This document shows positions 12,601 through 21,600 of a DNA stretch of 64,000 nt, in pieces. The notes under the pieces are model-generated. The model was not told the DNA's origin, searched no databases, and saw nothing but the letters and a program-made list of their open reading frames with translations. Both the position numbers and the translations under genes were made by a program. The DNA is from Bugulina stolonifera (Eukaryota > Bryozoa > Gymnolaemata > Cheilostomatida > Bugulidae): assembly GCA_935421135.1 (NCBI GenBank), contig OW285196.1:6464001-6528000 (forward strand), read 5' to 3'. How positions within the stretch are numbered: the stretch's first letter is position 1; each line of letters begins with the position of its first letter.

Positions 12601-15600
12601 CAGGTATTCCCACTTCAGACATTGATGAATGTACACTTGGGTCACATGACTGTCACGACGATGCTACCTGTACTAACACCTATGAATCCTATAGCTGTGA
12701 ATGTAACACTGGCTTTACTGGTGATGGAACACAGTGTAAAGGTAATCTGTGAGCTCAGAGAAGTTAAGGAATCTCATTCACTTACTGTATCAGTCAATGC
12801 ACTCTGTTTAGGTTTGGTAAAGGGTTTAATTACTGTCTAAAAATAACTGACAGGTGCAAATTTAACCACAAATGCAGGGGATTCGGAAAATCTGACATTT
12901 CAAGTGATGTCACAGATCTACCTGAGACTGAAACTTGATAGCTTTGAAAAGACACCCATTCAAAATCTCTCGTGCTGCACAATTCCGTAGTTTTTAAAAT
13001 TTGAATACTACTATGACCTCTAATGTAAATGATTATCTGACATCGGTAAACCATATCTGTTAGGGAATGTACAGTTCAGCTAACTGTAAGTCTGTAATCA
13101 ATTACCAACAGCCGATTGGCTGGTATGAGCATTGAGCTCTTATGTGAAACCTTTACACGACAGACTCTATTATAACATAGTTGAACTGAATCCTATTCTC
13201 TGTAGATATCAATGAGTGTGCAGACAAGAAGACCAACAAGTGCGATGCCAACGCTGCCTGTAAGAACACAGTCGGTAGCTTTACCTGTGAATGCAATGAG
13301 GGTTATTCAGGAAACGGTTTGACTTGCAAAGGTAAATGCTGTTATATATTACACTATTTCTTAGTGTTGTATTGCGTTATACAATCTTGTGGAGCATACT
13401 CATTCATCATCCTAAGATGCTGTGAGAGTCACAACTATTTGCTGTTTGCTTTAATGGTCACTACCAGGTTGCAAGTAGGTTTGGCTTAGATAAGTAAACA
13501 TTTGTGTTATATGTACTCTTGCTTCATAGCTGATGCTCTGATACGCCCTTGACTATTTACTTAGTGTCATAAAATCGTCATCATAACACAGGTGCAATAA
13601 TGGTCAATATGTATAAGTGAGCACAGGTACACACTGGGAATTTTAATAGTGAAGTGTTCAAATATTTGCTGTCCAACAAATGTTCATCGAGTGTCTCTGT
13701 ACACTGAAAGCAAATTCAAACTTTTTATTTTACGGTCTTTGAGTGTAGCACAATATAACGTGGTCTCACTCAAATGGTCTTCATTCACTCTAGCTTCTAA
13801 AGCCATTTTAATAAACGACTAAAGCTATAAGGTGTCTTCGCGACCCCTTGGACGGACCCGGGTCGCAAATAAAATTTACAAGATGGCCGTCCGACCAAGG
13901 CCAGAAAGGCTATTGGCCTAGGATTTTGCTTGGCCGGACGAAACCATCTCCAGCTCATCGGCACACCTGATTTCTTCGCGCGGAAATGAGGATTTTGCTT
14001 TTGGCCCAGGCCGGTGTGTTCGCGACCCTGTGACGGATGTGTGCCGGCAAATATTTTTGTAAATCGGCCTGGGTCTGAAGTTAAGGTCGCGAAGACACCT
14101 AGTGTCAATGTGGAAGGGTGTGTTTATTCTTACCTTCATAGTTTTTGGGTTATCAAGTGTTTGATTTCTGGGGGGCTTACATTTTTTCTGTCACTTTTGT
14201 CTGGTTGTTTGACACCAGTATACATAGAAACGTCCAATAACAACTAGTTATGTATTACAGAAGGGATATCCTGTCCAAATGAGGGTCTCATCTGTTCCAA
14301 GTATGGAAAGTGTGACGTTGAGTTACTCAATGCAAACATATTCTACAAATGTCTGTGTAAACCGGGGTACACTGGGAATGGAACTTCCTGTACGAGTAAG
14401 TTTAATCATGTCATCATAACAATCATACATTCACTTCCATAATGTGCTATAGAGAGCCTGCATTTCTCTTCAATTATTTCAAAATTTTCTGCTAAATATT
14501 GAAAGATCTAATTATGCTAACCTAAAATATTATTATCTCCTACTGATCAAAGTTTTCTATATGACAAAATGCATCCGATGGTCTTAGAAAAAAACTGGTA
14601 CCAATGTGCCACCCAACAGTTAGGGCATTTTAATATTCTAATCACAGATTCTAGGTGCATGCCATCCCATCAATTATTATATTTAGTGTATAATTACAGA
14701 TACAGATGAATGTACTGAAGTAACACACACCTGTCATAAAGATGCAAGCTGTACTGATACAGATGGATCCTATAACTGTACATGTAACCCTGGATATACA
14801 GGAAGTGGAAAGAATTGTACAAGTAAGTTATGTTACTAATATATATTATAATCGCATTTATATTAAATGTGTCTCATCATTTATATATATTTCACGTATT
14901 ATTGCAGATGTAAATGAATGTACTGAACGAACGCACACCTGTCATAAAGATGCTAAATGTACTGACACTGTTGGATCCTATGACTGTACATGTAACTCTG
15001 GATATGTAGGAAATGGAAAGAATTGTACAAGTAAGTTATGTTACTAATATATATTATAATCGCATTTATATTAAATGTGTCTCATCATTTATATATATTT
15101 CACGTATTATTGCAGATGTAAATGAATGTACTAAAGGAACACACACCTGTCATAATGATGCTAAATGTACTGACACTGTTGGATCCTATAACTGTGCATG
15201 TAACTCTGGATATACAGGAGATGGACGAACTTGTACAAATAAATTTGCTGATTTTCTGTATAAAGTGCTGTGCTGTTCATGTATAAAAAATCCATGACAG
15301 TCATTACTTGACCCGCAGATCCATATACAGTTATTACTTTGTTATACACAATTTGTTTGACTAGTAAAATAAGGCTCTATGTTTATGTGCATCCGTCTGT
15401 TACCACATTATTTGTTATTATACGTATGTAAAATGTTCTAATGCAGATATAAATGAATGTCTTGGTGCCAAATACCCCTGTCATAAAAGTGCTAGATGTA
15501 TGGATACAAGTGGATCTTATATTTGTCAATGTAATCCTGGACACCATGGAAATGGATTCAATTGTTCAAGTAGGCCATTAAATAATTATATTTATTTTAT

Positions 15601-18600
15601 AATGCAATATGAATAATATGTGTGCAAAATATCCCATTATTTTATTGCACTCAAGTTGACATATACATTGTAGTTCTAACCATTGCCATGGCAAGAAATC
15701 TACGCTCGGGTAAACCCAGAAGGCTAACCAACTATTTGTGTGAAAATAGGAGTTTATCGTAGATGTTTTCTATTTTTGCAGTATCTCATGCTCGCCCTCA
15801 ATCTTCCTTACTGTCCAGGTTTTGTTTGGGCGTTACATGCCCTTGGAGTTGTACAACAGCATGTACCTTATGGTTTGCCATTACACTACAACTGCATTGT
15901 ATAATTATATATTGTATTGTATTACATGTATATTTACATGTACATGTATTACATGTATATTTACATGTACATGTATGTTACAGTATATTAATTTACATGT
16001 ACACTGTATATATTAATTGTTTACCATTTTTGCATGACCTGTCCGTTACCTCATTTACTATTTACTATAATCTCAACCAACTCATAAAAAATACTGACAT
16101 TGAACCATGTCAAGATAAATATAGTGAGGAATCTACACTGACTCCTGCCAAAGTTGTAAACTACGGACAATTCAGAAATACATATATAATGCTATTATAT
16201 TTATCTGGTCTATTATATTTACAGATATAGATGAATGTACTGAAGGAACACACATCTGTCATAAAGATGCTAAATGTACTGATACAGATGGTTCCTATAA
16301 ATGTACATGTAACTCTGGATATTCAGGAGATGGAAGGAATTGTACAAGTAAGCTGTCTTTCTATTACATGTATTTACCTGGTTATTAAATAAAACATTCA
16401 ATAATACAGTATATAGGCTCATTTCAATTCATATTTTAGATGTATATACATAACATGTACATAAGATCATGCAATTATATTCTGCTACAGTGTTTATATA
16501 ATACCATGCTTGTAAATAATAATTATTGTTATAGCGACAAACAGCTGCAGTGCGGATACCCACTTACTGTTTCTAGTACTTGGTGATCTATCCATGCATT
16601 GATTGGCTAATCGATATATAATGCCCACGATATTACATGTAAGGAAGTGATGGTGCCTATTTCAAATAAAATATACGCTGCTGACAAAAAACATATTCAC
16701 TACTTCATAACAATATAGTTATTTTGTATTTATTGTAAACAACTAAAAAACCTATTTGAGAATTTCCCTTTGATGGAAGAAATAATTCCACTGATTCAAG
16801 TACACTGTAGATACGTGATATATGGCAAAGCGATTTTTGACACAATTTCCTGTTTCCCAAATGTTTCGGACACCGTAGATGGCCGGGTACCTAGCTTAGT
16901 AGTTGAACGCTACTAGTCCTTTTCTAGTTGACCAAGTCTGATTAGTCGATACATGATTGCGAATGACCACTGCAGAGGTGGCAAGTTTCATTTGTTAGGT
17001 ACAGTAATATATTTCTCTTACATTGTTGTTTACCCCAATGTGCAAAGCATACCATAGTTTCTCTAATATGCCATATATTTACAGATATAGACGAATGTGT
17101 TGAAAAAATACACACCTGTCATGAAGATGCTAAATGTGCTGACACCGTTGGATCCTATAACTGTACATGTAACCCTGGATATACAGGAGATGGACAGACT
17201 TGTAAAAGTAAGCTATATTACTATTTTATCTAATAAATGCATTTATATTATATATATATATCATTGTATATTCATTATTTGGTGTAATATTGCAGATATA
17301 AATGAATGTACTAAAGGAACACACACCTGTCATGAAGATGCTAAATGTGCTGACACTGTTGGATCCTATAACTGTACATGTAACCCTGGATATACAGGAG
17401 ATGGACAGACTTGTAAAAGTAAGTTATGTTACTAATATATATTATAATCGCATGTATATATGTATCATTGTATATTCATTATTTGGTGTATTATTGCAGA
17501 TATAAATGAATGTACTAAAGGAACACACACCTGTCATAAAGATGCTAGCTGTACTGATACTGTTGGATCCTATAACTGTACATGTAACCCTGGATATAGA
17601 GGAGATGGAAAGAATTGTACAAGTAAGTTAGCTGGTTATCAGCATATAGAGTTGTGCTATTAGTGTATAACAAACTGATAACAGTCATCACTTACTTGCA
17701 GATCCATATACAATATTATACACAGTTTGTTTGGTTGGTAAAATAAGGCTCTAGGCTTATGTGTATTTAACTGATACAATTACATTATTTTGTTATTATT
17801 ATATGTATGTAAAATGTTCTAATGCAGATATAAATGAATGTTTTGGTGGCACATACCCCTGTCATGAGAGTGCTAGATGTATGGATACAAATGGATCATA
17901 TATTTGTAAATGTAATCCTGGACACCGTGGAAATGAATTCGATTGTTCAAGTAGGGAACTAATTGCATTTGTGTAATATGTATTGTTATTATACAGTGTA
18001 TATATGCTCGTAAAATATTGTATCATGCTGATGCATAGTAGTGCAATGAGGCTCAAATCATTAGTTATTTTGTATTTATTGTAAACAATTAAAATACCTA
18101 TTTGAGAATTTCCCTTTGATGGAAGAAGTAATTTCACTAATTCAAGTAGGTACATGCGGTGTATATATCTATCTGTCTGTCTAAGCCAGTTGAATGATGA
18201 AATGAAGTTGGTCAATCTACTCTGCATGAATTGTTGAATTACTGCTTTAATAAAAACAATCAGTAGACAACTTTGGATTAATCCTCTCTCTACAGCAGAA
18301 CCAACAACTACAGCAGAACCAACAACTACAGCGAAACCAACAACTACAGTGAAACCAACAACTACAGCAGAACCAACAACTACAGCAGAACCAACAACTA
18401 CAGCAGCACAAACAACTACAGCAGCACCAACAGCTACAGCAGCACAAACAACTACAGTGAAACCATTAACTACAGCAGAACCAACAACTACAGCAGAACC
18501 AACAACTACAACAGTACCAACAACTACAACAGCACCAACAACTACAGCAGAACCAACAACTACAGCAGAACCAACAACTACAGCAGCACAAACAACTACA

Positions 18601-21600
18601 GCAGAACCAACAACTACAGCAGAACCAACAACTACAGCAGAACCAACAACTACAGCAGAACCAACAGCTACAGCAGCACAAACAACTACAACAGAACCAA
18701 CAACTACAGCAGAACCAACAACTACAACAGAACCAACAACTACAGCAGAACCAACAGCTACAGCAGCACCAACAACTACAGCAGAGCCAACAACTACAGC
18801 AGCACCAACAACTACAGCAGCACAGACAACTACAACAGAACCAACAACTACAGCAGAACCAACAACTACAGCAGAACCAACAACTACAGCAGAACCAACA
18901 GCTACAGCAGCACCAACAACTACAGCAGAGCCAACAACTACAGCAGCACCAACAACTACAGCAGCACCAGCAACTACCACAATCTTTTCAGGTAGAAACA
19001 AGCAATAAGTAATTAAACTAGCAAAAGTTAAAAAAACTGGTAGAAGTTAGTTACGGAGAGTAAGCAGAAGGAGACTACTTTTGCAGTATTTTTTGAGAGA
19101 GATTAACGCAAGCCATAAATATAATGTAACACATCAGAGTTGAATGTATTAGGCATTTTCTTGTTTATGATGGTTCAAATATGCAGTGCGAGACAATGTT
19201 TAGCAGGAATCCTTATTAGCATTTGGCACTACAATATAATTTGGTGTTTTTTGGTGAAGTTTAACCAGTACATCAATAGAAAAAATTGACTGAAAAATAT
19301 GATCAAATGAAGCACTCTTGTGAATTTGATAACAAAACTTTCAAGGCATATGGAAATCATTAAAGGAATTGAGTGTTATATCTTAAGCTCAAAAACTTTC
19401 TAGGGAGCAGCTATGGCTTAACTGTGAGGGCTTCAGACCTTTACATGTAACATATGGGTTCAATTCCTGCATTGGTGGTGTTAGGAAAGTTTCCAGTTCA
19501 ATTTAGCTTCTAGCTTCCTCTCCACACTCTTCAATATTAATAACTATGTCATGCTGTGTTATGTTGTGTTACGTCTTCTTGTTTTCCACTTTATCATACT
19601 GTGTCAGTCAGTAGTTACGGCCACAGAAGGGTAGTGGGGGATTTCAAAATATTGTAGAGGCTGCAGGTATAAGGTGATGAATCTATCACATTGTGTTGGG
19701 TTGTTCAGAATTACCAAGTGCACTAGTAATACAAGGACACAAGTAAACAGATATAATTGTACATATATAATTTCTGTAGCAGCATTGTTATCATTTTCTC
19801 AAACTAAAATATGGTAGTGCCATGACAGCTATACCTATGATATTGTTTTTAAGTCTTATTTTATTTGCAGCGCACAGGGTAACTGAACCTTTAAGCTGTC
19901 CACACCACAACATAACGGCTTATGTTAAACCTGGGAGATACACAGCTGAGGTACAGTTGCACGGAGGATATGTTGCTGGATTTCCACCAGGAGTCTACCC
20001 ATTTAAAGATCCGTCTTCTAACATGTGCAACTACTATGTTCATGTACTGAGTAAGTGAATTCATACAACTAGCTTCGGCTTATCAACCCTCCATGTGTAA
20101 ATGGATTACTTCATATACAATATGTATAGATTGGCTGATTGATTGTGTATATCTGTCTATTAATTCCTTTAGCTGATAAAGAAATACAAATCTGACGCGC
20201 TTCCACTTGGTTTATATTGTTAGAATGGTTGTCAGAATGTCTTCCATTATTTAAGCCTAAACGAGTGGCAGACTGTCCTGCCTGTGGTATTTTTCTATAC
20301 CATGTGCTTCGGCGTGACTTATTTTTATAGTGGCGTGTGAGCTTTCCCAGGTCTCACCAACACTTTTAGTCACTGTCTGTTGTGACCTCAGTGTCAAACA
20401 CTTCCGCGACAAGGCCGGGACAGACAGTGCCAGTGCTGCCGTTTTCACCTGCCCCGCCGTGATGTGGGTGCTCTTGTTTTGAAGAGGGCAGAGGTAGATC
20501 TTTATCCTGCATACAGATGAAATACACAGAGGGTCCTGCATGATTTTAAATCCTGATCCGCAGGAACTGAGTGGTCAGCCTAAGCCTGAATAGCTTGTCA
20601 CCGGGAAATCGAACCCAGGCTTTCTGGACTAGAGGCAAAAATCTTAACCCCTCGAACCTACTGACTGACTAATTGTTTTAAATACCATTATTGTATGAGA
20701 TGGTCTAATGCTATATCCTGTGGCCACTGCTGTGATCAGGTGCTATACTGGACCTGGCGCTGCATCTAATGTATGGCCAACATGTAGAACTTGTTACAGA
20801 TTCTCCTGTGATAAGGACTGCAGTGTTCAGATCCAAGTATGACGTCAGATGTGATACTATCAGTGATAGTGTTAGCAGAGCTTTCCTCCAGTCTGTGATC
20901 AAACACAGGGCTCAACAGCTGCAAGGAATTTGTCATGATGGTAAAGTTATCAAGTTAATATACATGTACATAGTTATTTCATTGTGATTTCATTTCTCCT
21001 TTGAAGATATCACAATTTCCTCACCAGGTTATCTGGTCTGCAGAAGTACACAGAAAAATTACAATTTTTTGCCTTTGATGTGTTCACTGGCTACACGTAC
21101 TAATGAAATTATTTTTTTACTACTAGAGACAAAATTAATTTGTCTCGTTGAGGACATCTTTTTTGCGCATTTGAAATAGTGAAGCTATTTTTAGCAAATA
21201 CCTTAAATCTGGGCCTAGCGTAAATTTTTTACCCGTGTTTTATTTTCGGCTGATTATTTCTATTTCCTGTAATGCATTACAAGTAAATATAAATGTGCAC
21301 ATGTGGTATGACTATCAATTGCTTCACTCATGGTCTGCCGACCTACATTCATGTATTCTAATTTATTCATTCAACTCATCTTATCACCCGTTCACTTCGT
21401 TTACATTACAAATAGCTGTCTGGTTTAGTTGTTTCTATATTATTATTTATTTAGATTGCTCTACGTATAAGCAGCAGCCATGGTACACATGTAAAGATGA
21501 CCTATTGACCATCAACTGGCCAACTGACAGGAAGTATCCAATTGACACCATGGAGCCTCCTCGGTTATTTTCTCAGAGTTTGAGGAAACGGATGAGTACA

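Noticed and set aside
17862..19001. 379-codon minus-strand Val/Ala-rich frame
   Set aside because: Antisense of the Thr-rich mucin exon, which has correct phase and splice sites on the plus strand.
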